NCBI GenBank assembly: GCA_003223645.1
Contig: QHVT01000008.1
Span: 62,001 to 126,000 of the forward strand
Length of the DNA: 64,000 nt
Direction: 5' to 3'
DNA from: Acidobacteriota bacterium
GTDB taxonomy: Bacteria; Acidobacteriota; Thermoanaerobaculia; Gp7-AA8
In this document: positions 8,023 to 17,055 of the stretch, in pieces
Position numbering within the stretch: the first letter of the stretch is position 1
Layout: each line of letters begins with the position of its first letter
Notes under the pieces: model-generated
What the model was told of the DNA's origin: nothing
The model's input: only the letters and a program-made list of their open reading frames with translations
Databases searched by the model: none
Translations under genes and position numbers: made by a program

Positions 8023-9246
8023 ATGCGATACCCGAAACTTTTCGCGCTCACGTTGGTTCTCGCCTGCGCCCGCGGCGACGCGCAGACCGCGCAGTCGCAG
8101 CCGGTGATGCACCACTACGACATCCGCGCAGCGCAGCTTCCGCGTCCGTTCGCGACGTCGAGCGCCGGCAATCCTCCGCGCGTGGTGAAACGTCCGGCGA
8201 GCGCGAAGCTGTACGCGCCGCCGGGATTTCACATCGAGCTATGGGCGACCGGATTCGGCGAGCCGCGCAACATGATCCTCGCGCCGAACGGCGACGTCTT
8301 CGTCGCCTGCATGGCCGGACTCGAAGTCGATGTGCTGCGCGACACGAACGGCGACGGCAAGCCCGACAAGCGATCGGTGTTTTACGACGGCCTCAATCGT
8401 CCGTTCGGACTCGCGTTTCGCGACAACGCGCTCTACGTCGGCAACACCGACGCGATCGTGCGCTTCGATTACAAAGCGGGACAGCTCGTCGCGAACGGCG
8501 ATCCGACTCCCGTCGCGCCGCTGCCGCGCGGCGGTCACGCGACGCGCAACGTCCTCTTCAATCGCGACGGCTCGAAGATGTACGTCGCCGTCGGCTCGGC
8601 ATCGAACGTCGACGACGAAACAGGCGAGCCGCGGCGCGCGGCGATCACGGAATTCAATCCCGACGGCCGCGGCGCGCGCGTGTTCGCGTCGGGGCTGCGC
8701 AATCCGATCGCGCTGGCGTGGAATCCGGTGAACGGCACGCTGTGGACGACCGTCAACGAGCGCGACGGACTCGGCGACGATCTCGTGCCGGACTACATCA
8801 CCGAAGTGAAGGCCGGCGCGTTTTACGGGTGGCCGTTTTCGTACATCGGAAAGAACGTCGATCCGCGTCGCGCGGGCGAGCATCCCGAGCTCGTCGCGAG
8901 AGCGATCGTTCCATCGCTGTTGATCGAGTCGCACTCCGCGCCGATCACGATGGCGTTCTACACCGGCAAAATGTTCCCCGCGCGTTATCGCAACGGCACA
9001 TTCGTCGCGCTGCACGGATCATGGAATCGCCATCGCCGCACGGGATACAAGATCATCTTCGTCCCGTTCAGGAACGGGCAACCTTCCGGCGGCTACGACG
9101 ACTTCGTCGTCGGATGGGCACCCAGCCCCGACAGCGAGGACGTCTGGGGACGTCCCGCGGGCCTGCTCGTGCTTCCCGACGGCTCGCTGCTCATCGCCGA
9201 TGACGGCAGCGACGTGATCTGGAGAGTGACGTACGACGGGAAGTGA
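8023..9246 (+). CDS. PQQ-dependent sugar dehydrogenase-like beta-propeller, exported
   Basis: 407 residues. Belongs to the soluble glucose/sorbosone dehydrogenase group: six-bladed propeller enzymes, normally periplasmic, that oxidise sugars with PQQ. Seen: a short signal peptide (about 1-20), PPGFHIELWATGFGEPRNM, APNGDVFVA, GLRNPIALAWNPVNGTLW, a WTTVNERDGLGDDLVPDYI block, and the end motif GWAPSPDSEDVWGRPAGLLV. The cofactor cannot be proved; PQQ is inferred from family. It follows the DinB-like gene by 12 bp. Confidence 0.87.
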   Translation: MRYPKLFALTLVLACARGDAQTAQSQPVMHHYDIRAAQLPRPFATSSAGNPPRVVKRPASAKLYAPPGFHIELWATGFGEPRNMILAPNGDVFVACMAGLEVDVLRDTNGDGKPDKRSVFYDGLNRPFGLAFRDNALYVGNTDAIVRFDYKAGQLVANGDPTPVAPLPRGGHATRNVLFNRDGSKMYVAVGSASNVDDETGEPRRAAITEFNPDGRGARVFASGLRNPIALAWNPVNGTLWTTVNERDGLGDDLVPDYITEVKAGAFYGWPFSYIGKNVDPRRAGEHPELVARAIVPSLLIESHSAPITMAFYTGKMFPARYRNGTFVALHGSWNRHRRTGYKIIFVPFRNGQPSGGYDDFVVGWAPSPDSEDVWGRPAGLLVLPDGSLLIADDGSDVIWRVTYDGK

Positions 9247-9353
9247 AAAGTAAAGGTAAAAGGGAAAAGGGAAAAGTAGCTGCGCCTTCGACTGCAATCG
9301 TGCGTCAAGCGCAGCTACTTTTACCTTTCTCCTTTTCCCTTTTACCTCCCTTC
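9245..9353. repeat. Inverted purine/pyrimidine repeat arms downstream of the sugar dehydrogenase
   Basis: A purine-rich arm (9245-9284, built on AAAAGGGAAAAGG and ending GTAGCTGCG) is matched by a pyrimidine arm (9310-9353, starting CGCAGCTACTTTTACC). The inner 13-16 bp are perfectly complementary around a 25-base loop. It may act as a transcript end; its design is the same as other tandem-repeat hairpins in the window. Confidence 0.75.
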
Positions 9354-9401
9354 AAGTCAGCACCCGTATTGCAAGGATCAACGGTGTGAAAGGAGTACCG
9401 G

Positions 9402-9818
9402 ATGCCAAGAACCGCAAACGGGAAAAGGAAGAAGAGCATGCTGCATCGTGCAGCCTCAGCGGTGAAGCGATTGTTCCTGCGCGGTCGTTTTCTCGACGAC
9501 GCCGCGCCTGAAGAAGTGCAGCAGACACGGCCGCGCGCGCCGAAGCCGCAGCCGAAGGCCGCGAAGTATCCGCAACGCGAGACCGACATTCCGCTCGATC
9601 TGATCGAGCGCACCTACACGCCGCCAGCGACGAGCTCGAAAGCTTCGTTCCGCAGCGATGGCGCCGACCACCAGCTCGACCAGGAGTTCGCGTTCGGGCA
9701 CACCGACAACGAATGGAATGACGAAGACCGCTACACGAACAAGTCGGGCGATCCGCGCATCGGAACGCACCGCCGCAACTACGAGCCCGATGAGGCTCGC
9801 GCAGAAGAACGAAAATAG
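9402..9818 (+). CDS. Hypothetical basic protein
   Basis: 138 residues, not recognised. A Lys/Arg-rich N-terminus (PRTANGKRKKSMLHRAASAV) leads to a Pro-rich stretch and a charged, probably disordered C-terminal half rich in Asp, Asn and Arg. No signal peptide or membrane segment. The preceding 15 bases contain AAGGAG about 6 bases before ATG (GAAAGGAGTACCGG), a good ribosome site. A second small gene follows after 14 bp, so they likely form a two-gene unit. Confidence 0.65.
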   Translation: MPRTANGKRKKSMLHRAASAVKRLFLRGRFLDDAAPEEVQQTRPRAPKPQPKAAKYPQRETDIPLDLIERTYTPPATSSKASFRSDGADHQLDQEFAFGHTDNEWNDEDRYTNKSGDPRIGTHRRNYEPDEARAEERK

Positions 9819-9832
9819 CGAGGAGAACCAGC

Positions 9833-10204
9833 ATGGACGAGAACCCCAACATCGGATCGAATTTCGGATCGACAGACACGGAGACGCGCGGCGGCTTCGG
9901 CACGACGAGCGCGACGGACAGCGACATCTGTCCGACGTGCGGTCAGGCGACGAATCGCATGGGCGTCGAACAGCTTCTCGGTCATCTCGGCATTACACCG
10001 GACATGATTAACAATCTGAAGGCGCAGTTTCAGAACGTCGACATCGACGAGTACATGAACACCGCGCGCGACTATCTGAAGAACACCGGCGGCAAAGCGC
10101 AGTCATACGCGAAAGAGAATCCCGGCAAAGTGGCCGCCGGCGTCGCCGCGCTCGCCCTCGGCGCGGGTCTGATTTACGCCGCAGTGAATCGCGACAAAAC
10201 GTAA
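9833..10204 (+). CDS. Hypothetical protein with CxxC motif and C-terminal membrane segment
   Basis: 123 residues, not recognised. A flexible Gly/Thr-rich N-terminus, then a CPTCG motif (around residues 33-37) that could bind zinc, an amphipathic region, and a C-terminal hydrophobic helix (KVAAGVAALALGAGLIYAAV, about 98-117) followed by NRDKT. This resembles small tail-anchored proteins with a YtxH/DUF883-like end, but the family is unsure. GAGGAG lies 8 bases upstream of the ATG. Confidence 0.7.
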   Translation: MDENPNIGSNFGSTDTETRGGFGTTSATDSDICPTCGQATNRMGVEQLLGHLGITPDMINNLKAQFQNVDIDEYMNTARDYLKNTGGKAQSYAKENPGKVAAGVAALALGAGLIYAAVNRDKT

Positions 10205-10211
10205 AACAAAC

Positions 10212-10239
10212 GGAGGACGCGCGCGTGCGCGCGTCCTCC
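10212..10239 (+). terminator. GC-rich hairpin after the small-gene pair
   Basis: Perfect 13-bp arms around a 2-base centre (GGAGGACGCGCGC / GCGCGCGTCCTCC), 8 bases after the stop of the 123-residue gene. It is not followed by a T-run, so intrinsic termination is uncertain. Confidence 0.55.
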
Positions 10240-10259
10240 CCCGCGCTACCATCGCGGGC

Positions 10260-10748
10260 ATGCCGAAAACCCAAGCGTCCCGCTTCATCCTCGCCTGGCT
10301 TGCGACCGGCGTGAGCGATTTTCTCTGGGCCGTCGTCCTGAGCGTCGGCATTTACAAAAATACGTTCACGCAGCTGTGGCAGGGCGTCGCGTCCGTGCCT
10401 CTCGGCAAGAGCGCGCTGGACGGCGGGACGCGCACCATGATGATCGGCATCCTGTTGCACTTCGGCGTCGCGCTGGCGTGGACGACCGTGTTCTTCTTCC
10501 TCACGCGCTTCGGCTGGATGCAGCGCGCGCTGAATTCACGATGGGGCGCGCTCAAAGTGGCGGCGGTGTACGGGCCCTTCATCTGGGCGTTCATGTCGCT
10601 AATCGTCATCCCGATCTTCACGCATCGCCTGCCGCGCAACTGGTGGCGCTGGACCGTGCAGGCCGTAGGACATATTCCGTTCGTGGCGCTACCGATGATT
10701 GCGGTGTACCAGCGCAGCGCGGAAAGCGAAGCGCCGGCAGCGGCGTAG
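10260..10748 (+). CDS. Four-helix integral membrane protein, unknown function
   Basis: 162 residues with about four membrane helices (around 10-30, 60-82, 98-120 and 133-150). Pieces such as ILLHFGVALAWTTVFFFLTR and AAVYGPFIWAFMSLIVIPI are typical of small uncharacterised bacterial membrane proteins. No catalytic motif is seen. It stands alone, with a hairpin upstream and a tandem-repeat hairpin starting at its stop codon. Confidence 0.75.
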   Translation: MPKTQASRFILAWLATGVSDFLWAVVLSVGIYKNTFTQLWQGVASVPLGKSALDGGTRTMMIGILLHFGVALAWTTVFFFLTRFGWMQRALNSRWGALKVAAVYGPFIWAFMSLIVIPIFTHRLPRNWWRWTVQAVGHIPFVALPMIAVYQRSAESEAPAAA

Positions 10749-10855
10749 GACGAATAGGACAGATAGGACCTCTAGGACGAATAGGACTATGGGACTGTCC
10801 TAGACGTCCTATTCGTCCTATTCGTCCTATTCGTCCTATTCGTCCTATTGTCCTA
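10746..10855. repeat. Inverted array of TAGGACGAA-type nonamers
   Basis: Copies of TAGGAC(GAA) at 10746-10790 are mirrored by four to five copies of CCTATTCGT at 10807-10855. The array sits exactly between two convergent genes, overlapping both stop codons, and would fold into a long hairpin in either transcript. Confidence 0.85.
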
Positions 10856-11239
10856 CGCCGCCGCAGCCACGCACTCCGCCAACGCAAACCGCAGCGAATC
10901 CTCCGTGACCGGCTTGATCACGTACGCGTCAATCCCGTAATGCAGCTTCGCTTCGTTCTGATAGCGGATGTTCTTGTAGATCGCCGTGACGAAGATGATG
11001 CGCGGCTGGTAATTCGGATCGGCGTTGCGCAGAAAGCGCGCGACTTCGAAGCCGTGCATGCCGGGAAGCAATCCGTCGAGGATCACGACCTCGGGACGCG
11101 ACTGCATGGCGATCTTGATCGCCTCGTGCGCGGTCGCGGCTTCGAACACATTCGAGAATGCCATCTGCTTCAGGAACTGTACGACTTCGGCTCGTTGCGC
11201 GCGTCCATCTTCGGCGATGAGTACTCGTGGCTTATCCAT
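10853..11239 (-). CDS. CheY-like single-domain response regulator
   Basis: 128 residues, one receiver domain: ILIAEDG-type acidic pocket (VLIAEDGRAQR), phosphoacceptor Asp in VVILDGLLPGMHG, Thr in IIFVTAIYK and Lys in AYVIKPVTEDS. No output domain, so it probably passes signals by protein contact. It lies 39 bp downstream of the HPt-REC-GGDEF gene on the same strand and is a likely partner. Confidence 0.9.
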   Translation of the reverse strand: MDKPRVLIAEDGRAQRAEVVQFLKQMAFSNVFEAATAHEAIKIAMQSRPEVVILDGLLPGMHGFEVARFLRNADPNYQPRIIFVTAIYKNIRYQNEAKLHYGIDAYVIKPVTEDSLRFALAECVAAAA

Positions 11240-11278
11240 CTCTTAGCTCCTCGTCTAATTTCTAATTTGGCTAATCGG

Positions 11279-12565
11279 CTATGCGGTTTTGCGCTGCGGC
11301 GCAGGTTGTCTGCTCGAGAAGACGAGATTGCGTCCCGCCGCTTTGGCGCGATACAGCGCGGCATCCGCGCTCGCGAGGGCGACGGCGATGCCGGCGATCA
11401 TCGGCGGCATCGACGCAACGCCCGCGCTGAACGACACGCAGACTGTTTTCCCGTCCGGCGCGAGCTGCGTCATCGACGCGAATTCGTCGCGCAGGCGATC
11501 GACGAGACGCAGCGCATCGTCCTGCGAGACGTTGTCGATGAGCAGCGTGAACTCTTCGCCGCCGTAGCGGCAGACGCTGTCGGACGCGCGCACGTTCGCA
11601 TACAGGAATGCGCCGAGGCGGGAAAGGACGACGTCGCCGAACGCGTGTCCGTGCGTGTCATTGATCTGCTTGAAGCGATCGACGTCGATCATCACGATTG
11701 CGCCTTCGCCGCGCGACGCGCGCACCCACGCCTGCAACTCGCGATGAAATGCCGCGCGATTCAGAAGACCGGTGAGGCAGTCGTGGTCGAGAATCTGCCG
11801 GATCTGGCGCGCGCGCTCGAGTCGCGTTTGCACGGTGGCGAGGAGAAAGTTCGGCGAGACCGGCTTCTCGATGTGATCGTCGCCGCCCGAGCGCATCGAC
11901 TCGATGCGCGTCTGCTGCTGTCCCTCGGTCGTGAGAAACAGAATCGGCGTCGTCTGATAGTCGTCGAGCTGCCGGGCGAATCGCGCGAGCTCGTAGCCCG
12001 TGATCGACGGCAGAAGGATGTCCATCAGAATCAGATCGGGACGGAACGCGACGAGGTCGTGTTCGAACTGTTTCGGATCGGCGCACGTGCGCACCTCGTA
12101 GCCGTCGCCTTCGAGCACGGAGCGGAGATAAAGCGCCTGATCGGGATCGTCTTCGACGGAGAGAATGCGCGCGCCCGGCTGCGCTTTCGTGAACACCCGG
12201 CGCGAGCCGTCATCGTTGCCCGGCATCTGCCGCACGACGGAAGTCGATCGTTCCAACTCGTCGATTTCGCCGCGAAGGACGTCGAGCATCGACGACCATC
12301 GCTGGATCTGGTCGTCCGCCGGCGTCGCGCCTTCTTTCATCAGGCGGCGGCATTCGCGTTCGCCGCGCGCGGCGAGCGAGTTGATGACCTCGAATCCGTC
12401 GATGCCGCCGATGCCGGCGAAGCTGTGAAAGCGGCGCATGAGATCGTGCAGCGCCGACGGCTCGCCGTCGCGCATGGCGGCGAGAATGCGTGTCATTTCC
12501 GCGAGCCGCTGATTCGCCTCGCGAACGAACACACCGATGATTTGCGCAATGGAGAGACTCGACAT
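11279..12565 (-). CDS. HPt-REC-GGDEF protein (putative diguanylate cyclase)
   Basis: 428 residues. Domains in order: an HPt-like four-helix segment (about 1-115) with phospho-His candidate in RRFHSFAGIGGIDGFE; a receiver (about 132-250) with VEDD, Asp in LILMDILLPSITG and Lys in HIEKPVS; and a GGDEF domain (about 262-415) with active motif RYGGEEF and DVDRFKQINDTHGHAFGD. The intact GGEEF predicts cyclic-di-GMP synthesis controlled by phosphorylation. An RxxD inhibitory site is not evident. A CheY-like gene follows on the same strand. Confidence 0.93.
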   Translation of the reverse strand: MSSLSIAQIIGVFVREANQRLAEMTRILAAMRDGEPSALHDLMRRFHSFAGIGGIDGFEVINSLAARGERECRRLMKEGATPADDQIQRWSSMLDVLRGEIDELERSTSVVRQMPGNDDGSRRVFTKAQPGARILSVEDDPDQALYLRSVLEGDGYEVRTCADPKQFEHDLVAFRPDLILMDILLPSITGYELARFARQLDDYQTTPILFLTTEGQQQTRIESMRSGGDDHIEKPVSPNFLLATVQTRLERARQIRQILDHDCLTGLLNRAAFHRELQAWVRASRGEGAIVMIDVDRFKQINDTHGHAFGDVVLSRLGAFLYANVRASDSVCRYGGEEFTLLIDNVSQDDALRLVDRLRDEFASMTQLAPDGKTVCVSFSAGVASMPPMIAGIAVALASADAALYRAKAAGRNLVFSSRQPAPQRKTA

Positions 12566-12734
12566 GCGCGCCTCTCAGCGCAAAATCCCGGCCGCGCTGC
12601 CGATGCGAGCCAACTCGTTGATCCGACGACACGTACGCCGCAAATCGCACCGGCGCTGCATTGCCGAACGCGTGTCGAAGATCGAGAAACGTTCGGATTT
12701 CAGACATGCGCGCTCGGGTGTAACATCCGCGCCC

Positions 12735-14210
12735 ATGCGCACGAAACTGATCGGAATCCTCCTCGCGCTCGCCAGTTTTTCTTTTGCCGCCGCGGATGAT
12801 CTTTCGGACATTCGCGCCGAGGTTGCGAAGCGGCACGACGAAGCCGTCAAGCGATTGCAGGATTGGATCGCGTTGCCGTCGATCGCCGCGGAAGACCGCA
12901 ACTATCCGGCCGGCGCGGAGTACATGGCGCAGCTCGCGCGCGACGCGGGATTCCAAACCGCGACGGTGATCAACACCGATGGAAAGCCGGGTGTGTTCGC
13001 GACGCTAGACGCCGGCGCGGCAAAAACCGTCGGGCTCTACTTCATGTACGACGTGAAGCAGTTCGATCCCGCGGAGTGGACGTCGCCGCCGCTCGAAGCG
13101 CGGATCGTCGACAAGCCGGGCATCGGCAAAGCCGTCGTCGGACGCGGCGCGGTCAATCAGAAAGGACCGGAGTCAGCGTTCCTCGCGGCGCTGCACGCGA
13201 TTCGCGGCGCGAACAAGAAGATGCCGGTGAATCTGGTGATGGTCGCGGAAGGGGAAGAAGAAATCGGATCGCCGCACATCGGCCAGCTCGTGCATCGTCC
13301 CGAAGTGGAAGCAGCGCTGCGCAAATGCGCCGGCGTGTTCATGCCGGCGGCGAGTCAGGATCTCGACGGCGTCGTCACGGTCTCCCTCGGTGCGAAAGGC
13401 GTCGTCGAGCTCGAGCTGATCTCGACCGGAGAAAAATGGGGACGCGGTCCGGCGAAGGACATCCATTCATCGCTCAAGGCAATGGTCGACAGTCCGGCCT
13501 GGCATCTCATCAAAGCGCTCGACACGCTCGTGTCGGCCGACGGCAACACGATCATGATCGAGAACTATCCGAAGCCGCGGCCGATCAGCGCGGAAGAGAA
13601 AGCGATGATCGCCGAGGCGACGAAGCGGCGCAGCGAAGGGAGCTCGAAGAAATCGCTCGGCGTGCAGCACTGGATCGACGACCTGCCGTGGACGCAGGCC
13701 AACGAGCGGCTCGAGTCGCAGCCGACCGTCAACATCGAAGGACTCGTCGGCGGCTACACCGGACCGGGAGGCAAGACGATCCTCCCCCATCGCGCGGTCG
13801 CGAAGATCGACATGCGACTCGTGCCGGACATGAAGAAGGATGATGCCGTCGCCGCGCTGAAGGCGCATCTCGCGAAGCGCGGATTCGGCGACATCGAAGT
13901 GAACGTGACGGGCGGCTACGATCCCACGAGCACGTCCTCGACGGCGTCACTGATTCAATCGCAGATCAGCGTGCTCAAACGCGCGGGCATCGACCCCGTT
14001 CTCTGGCCGCGCAACGCCGGCTCGTATCCCGGCTACGCCTTCACCGACGCGCCGCTGAAGCTCGCCGCCGGCCACTTCGGCCTTGGCCACGGCAGCGGCG
14101 CGCACGCACCCGACGAGTACTACGTCATCGAGTCGACGACCCCGAAGGTGGAGGGATACGACGGCGCGGTGATGTCGTTCGTGGAGTATTTGTACGAGTT
14201 GGCGAAATAG
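12735..14210 (+). CDS. M20-like metallopeptidase, exported; metal ligands altered
   Basis: 491 residues. Signal peptide TKLIGILLALASFSFAAA. The fold is M20 (dipeptidase-like): RLQDWIALPSIAAEDRNYP, GRGAVNQKGPESAFLAAL, the acid pair in VAEGEEEIGSPHIG, VGGYTGPGGKTILPHRAVAK in the lid domain, and GSGAHAPDEYYVIE at the end. Two usual zinc ligands differ: the HxD position reads FMYDVKQF (Met in place of His), and GRGAxD reads GRGAVNQKG (Asn in place of Asp). Either this is a subfamily with a changed metal site or it is not a classical peptidase. ATG 12735 is chosen for the signal peptide. Confidence 0.85.
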   Translation: MRTKLIGILLALASFSFAAADDLSDIRAEVAKRHDEAVKRLQDWIALPSIAAEDRNYPAGAEYMAQLARDAGFQTATVINTDGKPGVFATLDAGAAKTVGLYFMYDVKQFDPAEWTSPPLEARIVDKPGIGKAVVGRGAVNQKGPESAFLAALHAIRGANKKMPVNLVMVAEGEEEIGSPHIGQLVHRPEVEAALRKCAGVFMPAASQDLDGVVTVSLGAKGVVELELISTGEKWGRGPAKDIHSSLKAMVDSPAWHLIKALDTLVSADGNTIMIENYPKPRPISAEEKAMIAEATKRRSEGSSKKSLGVQHWIDDLPWTQANERLESQPTVNIEGLVGGYTGPGGKTILPHRAVAKIDMRLVPDMKKDDAVAALKAHLAKRGFGDIEVNVTGGYDPTSTSSTASLIQSQISVLKRAGIDPVLWPRNAGSYPGYAFTDAPLKLAAGHFGLGHGSGAHAPDEYYVIESTTPKVEGYDGAVMSFVEYLYELAK

Positions 14211-14212
14211 GA

Positions 14213-14602
14213 TCAGTAAACCGGGGGAGTTTCTCCGGCTGCGGCCCGGGCGTCCAGGAACTCGCGAATCTGCTTCTGAGCGGCCGCAGTCCGCGCCGCA
14301 GATTCAGCGGCGGCCTCCTGCCGTTTGTGCAGGTAATCGCGCACGCTGTTTCTCGAAAGGACGAGCCCCTGGATCGCGAGATCCGCTACGATCAGAGCGA
14401 GCGTGTGTGTAAGAATCTCGCCGAGGGAAAGCTCGAGGCCGCCGAAATAGGAGTCGCCGTCGGCCGCCGGCTCGAGCGACTTTCGCGCCTGACGCAGCAT
14501 GTCGTCGCTCGCGACTTCATAGATCGCGACTTCTTCCGGCGCATGCACGGCCAGCATCTCCGAGACCAGCGCCACGATGAATTGCTTGTCTTGCTCCGTC
14601 AC
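14213..14602 (-). CDS. Hypothetical protein co-transcribed with the M48-like peptidase
   Basis: 129 residues, not recognised. Acidic N-terminal half (VALVSEMLAVHAPEEVAIYE), a hydrophobic stretch in the middle (LTHTLALIVADLAIQGLVL, about 65-83) and a charged, Ala-rich helical C-terminal part likely to form a coiled coil. The ATG overlaps the stop of the upstream membrane-peptidase gene by 4 bases, suggesting translational coupling and a shared role. Confidence 0.75.
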   Translation of the reverse strand: MTEQDKQFIVALVSEMLAVHAPEEVAIYEVASDDMLRQARKSLEPAADGDSYFGGLELSLGEILTHTLALIVADLAIQGLVLSRNSVRDYLHKRQEAAAESAARTAAAQKQIREFLDARAAAGETPPVY

Positions 14603-16500
14603 CTGCTCGCCTCACTCCTTCGCTGCGCTACCAGTGCGTTCCGGATTCTGGAGATATACAGCAGCGCGATCAAGACCTGCGGAATCGCCGTCGCAACCAT
14701 CACGCGCCGCAAATCGACATTGATTGGGCCGTAAAGCTCGAGCCTCTGCTGGTCTTGCCACGGCATTCGCGTGAATGCCGTCAGAAGCTCGCCATAGGTA
14801 CGGCCGGGGAAGAGATCCGAAAGCCACAGCCAGAACAGGGCGGCGTAGTGAATGAGGACCGCCCAGAACCACAACCATTCCGCGAAAAGAGCAGGAATCC
14901 AGGGGCGTTTAAGATTCCGCGCCGCGGCGATGACGACAAGCATCAACGTGATCGAGCCGATCGAGCTGAAATCCGATCGTAAATCGAAGCTGCTGGAGAA
15001 GCCGCGCGGAAGCTCGCCGCCAAAGACTCCGATTCCGGCAACGTAGAAGAAATACTGAAGGGTAGCAACCGCGCAGAAAAACAACGCGATCCACGACGCC
15101 AACGCGTGGAGCATCGCGACCCATTGACGCCCCTCTCCCCTTGCAATCGCCACGCGTTGAATCCGATCGCTTCCGACGCGCTTCCATATCGACCGCTGTG
15201 CTGCGAGCCGGCCTGCGGCGACCCCGACGACCACGATCTGCGCATAGAAATACTCTGGAAAGACGACGGACTGCCTGGCGATGAAAGCACAAGCGGCGAG
15301 CGCCAATGCAGCGCCGGACAACAACCCCCAGCGAAAGGCAGCGGGAATCGGGTTCTGCCACGTCTCCACGGTCAAAAGAAGCAGGCCGAAGGCGGCAATC
15401 CAATACGCGGGATATTCGAGCAGCGGCAACTTGGGGCCGAGGATCTGATCCGGCGGGCCTGCCGTCCAAATGGCCATGCAATAGGCGCTCAGCACCTGAA
15501 TTCTCAGGAACAACTGCGCGGGCGTCGCCGTCCGTCCCGTGCGGAGGAAGCCGATCCGCTGCTCAGCCGACAGATGCGATCCGCCGGCCGGAGAGGACTG
15601 ATAAACCTGTGCGAGGTCGACGCCTGGAGTCTCCATGGCGGCATACGTGTCCGCCAGCGATTCCTTGTGCAGGCGAAAGGAGTCGTCGATACGCCGGAGC
15701 AACCGGAACACGACGATCGCGGTCACGGCCGCCAGTGAAAGGTTGAGAAGCACCGGGACCCGGAGCGGACGCGTCCAACTTCCAAAGGTGAAAAACACCG
15801 ATATCGCCACGAACACCACGAGCAGGCGGGCCAGGGGCCGCGTCAGCGCGTTCAGGATCGGATCGCCGCAACGGACGTGAAAAAGCTCGTGCATCAGGAC
15901 GAAACGAAACTCGCCCATGCGTCCGCGACGCAGACGCGCGAGAAGCGAATCCTGCAAGTACGCCGTCAGACCATGCCGGAAGCGGTAGCGAATGAATGTC
16001 GATCGGGCGAGCCGCAGGGCGACAGGCGGGAACCCCGACGGCAATGCCGCTCGCGCTTCCTCGAGAAGAATCTCCAGCTTCACCTGCGAAGCCGGAAGGA
16101 TTCGCCGCGCTTTCAGCCCTTCGAATACATAGGCGCGGATTGCGAGCAGCACCAGACAGCCGAGCGCGGCCAGAGGTACGAACGTGGAGATCAGTATGAG
16201 GACATGCCCGTCGCGCTCCCGTTGGAAGTGCGCCACGATCGAGCCCCACCGCTCATCGATCGACCGCAGACGTTCTCGTCCATCGGGCGGCAGTCGATTG
16301 TCATGCGCCTGCGCATACTCCGCCCACCGTGCGGCCTCGGGGAGCGTAACGTGCAAATCCGGCCAGCAGGCGATTCCCGCGAGAAAGAGATCGAACCCGA
16401 TGATCACCACAGCCACGAACTTCCACAGGCACGCTGCCAGCACCGCTGCATATCCAGCGTTGAACAGCCGCCCGCGCCGCAACAACTCCGCCGACGTCAT
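14599..16500 (-). CDS. Multi-pass membrane protein with M48-like HExxH peptidase domain
   Basis: 633 residues. The zinc motif VLMHELFHVRCGDPILNA and a downstream KESLADTYAAME (Glu as third ligand, then Asp) follow the M48/Ste24 pattern. Before the motif are two membrane segments and a juxtamembrane region (PASQVKLEILLEEARAALPS); after it come about eight more helices, so it is longer and more membrane-embedded than HtpX. M48 enzymes cut membrane or lipidated proteins; BlaR/M56-like sensing is an alternative. Substrate unknown. The first gene of a two-gene unit with the 129-residue protein. Confidence 0.8.
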   Translation of the reverse strand: MTSAELLRRGRLFNAGYAAVLAACLWKFVAVVIIGFDLFLAGIACWPDLHVTLPEAARWAEYAQAHDNRLPPDGRERLRSIDERWGSIVAHFQRERDGHVLILISTFVPLAALGCLVLLAIRAYVFEGLKARRILPASQVKLEILLEEARAALPSGFPPVALRLARSTFIRYRFRHGLTAYLQDSLLARLRRGRMGEFRFVLMHELFHVRCGDPILNALTRPLARLLVVFVAISVFFTFGSWTRPLRVPVLLNLSLAAVTAIVVFRLLRRIDDSFRLHKESLADTYAAMETPGVDLAQVYQSSPAGGSHLSAEQRIGFLRTGRTATPAQLFLRIQVLSAYCMAIWTAGPPDQILGPKLPLLEYPAYWIAAFGLLLLTVETWQNPIPAAFRWGLLSGAALALAACAFIARQSVVFPEYFYAQIVVVGVAAGRLAAQRSIWKRVGSDRIQRVAIARGEGRQWVAMLHALASWIALFFCAVATLQYFFYVAGIGVFGGELPRGFSSSFDLRSDFSSIGSITLMLVVIAAARNLKRPWIPALFAEWLWFWAVLIHYAALFWLWLSDLFPGRTYGELLTAFTRMPWQDQQRLELYGPINVDLRRVMVATAIPQVLIALLYISRIRNALVAQRRSEASR

Positions 16501-16599
16501 CTCCGTAGGAGTGATCCGTAGACGCGTTTCCCTACCTGCGCGCGAGTGTGATCTGCCCGCCGGTAAACGCGCGCAGAAACCTGACCTGATTCGAGGGCA

Positions 16600-16728
16600 G
16601 ATTCAGCTTCGCGAACCAGATTTTCAGCTCACGAGCTAACAGATTCAGCTCGCGAGCTGAAAGTTTTAGATCGAGAGGTAAAAGTTTCAGCTCGCGAGCT
16701 AACAGTTTTGGGATCGCGAGCTAAGACC
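16600..16728. repeat. Degenerate tandem repeat of about 22 bp containing AGCTCGCGAGCT
   Basis: About six imperfect units based on TTCAGCTCGCGAGCTAACAG, each with its own 12-base palindrome AGCTCGCGAGCT in the better copies. Starts about 100 bases upstream of the M48-like gene. Within 16501-17450 there is otherwise no credible gene. Confidence 0.75.
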
Positions 16729-16789
16729 TTGGGTCCGCGAGACGGCGGCGTTCCCAAGTACCTCCATTCGCCAACTTCGATTACACACC

Positions 16790-16864
16790 GTCATCTTGAG
16801 CCGCGAAGACAGCGAAAGATCTCAAAATACGTAACTTGAGATCCTTCGCTACGCTCAGGATGAC
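16790..16864. repeat. Palindromic element, GTCATC...GATGAC family (copy 1)
   Basis: Starts GTCATCTTGAGCCGCGAAGA and ends ATCCTTCGCTACGCTCAGGA followed by TGAC. The two ends are inverted copies of each other around a short centre. Related copies lie at 20324-20416 and 46710-46807. Confidence 0.82.
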
Positions 16865-16900
16865 GCAATTCTGTGTGATCGAATCTAGCGAATGAAGTAC

Positions 16901-17016
16901 TAAGGGCCTGTCCCGAAATAAGTGGCCCACCGCAGCAAGCTCGCGAGGTCATACGCAGAGGGCGAATGCAGCGAGTCGGCGGCGAAATGAGACACTTACT
17001 TTTTGACGAGCCCTAA
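16901..17016. mobile_element. Possible MITE or IS remnant with imperfect terminal inverted repeats
   Basis: The left end (TAAGGGCCTGTCCCGAAATA then AGTG) is an imperfect inverted copy of the right end (CACTTACTTTTTGACGAGCC then CTAA). The inner 70 bases have no coding potential. The style of the ends is IS-like, but no target duplication could be confirmed. Confidence 0.45.
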
Positions 17017-17055
17017 GTCGTGCGCGCCAAAAGCAATGCATCAGCAGTGGCGCAA

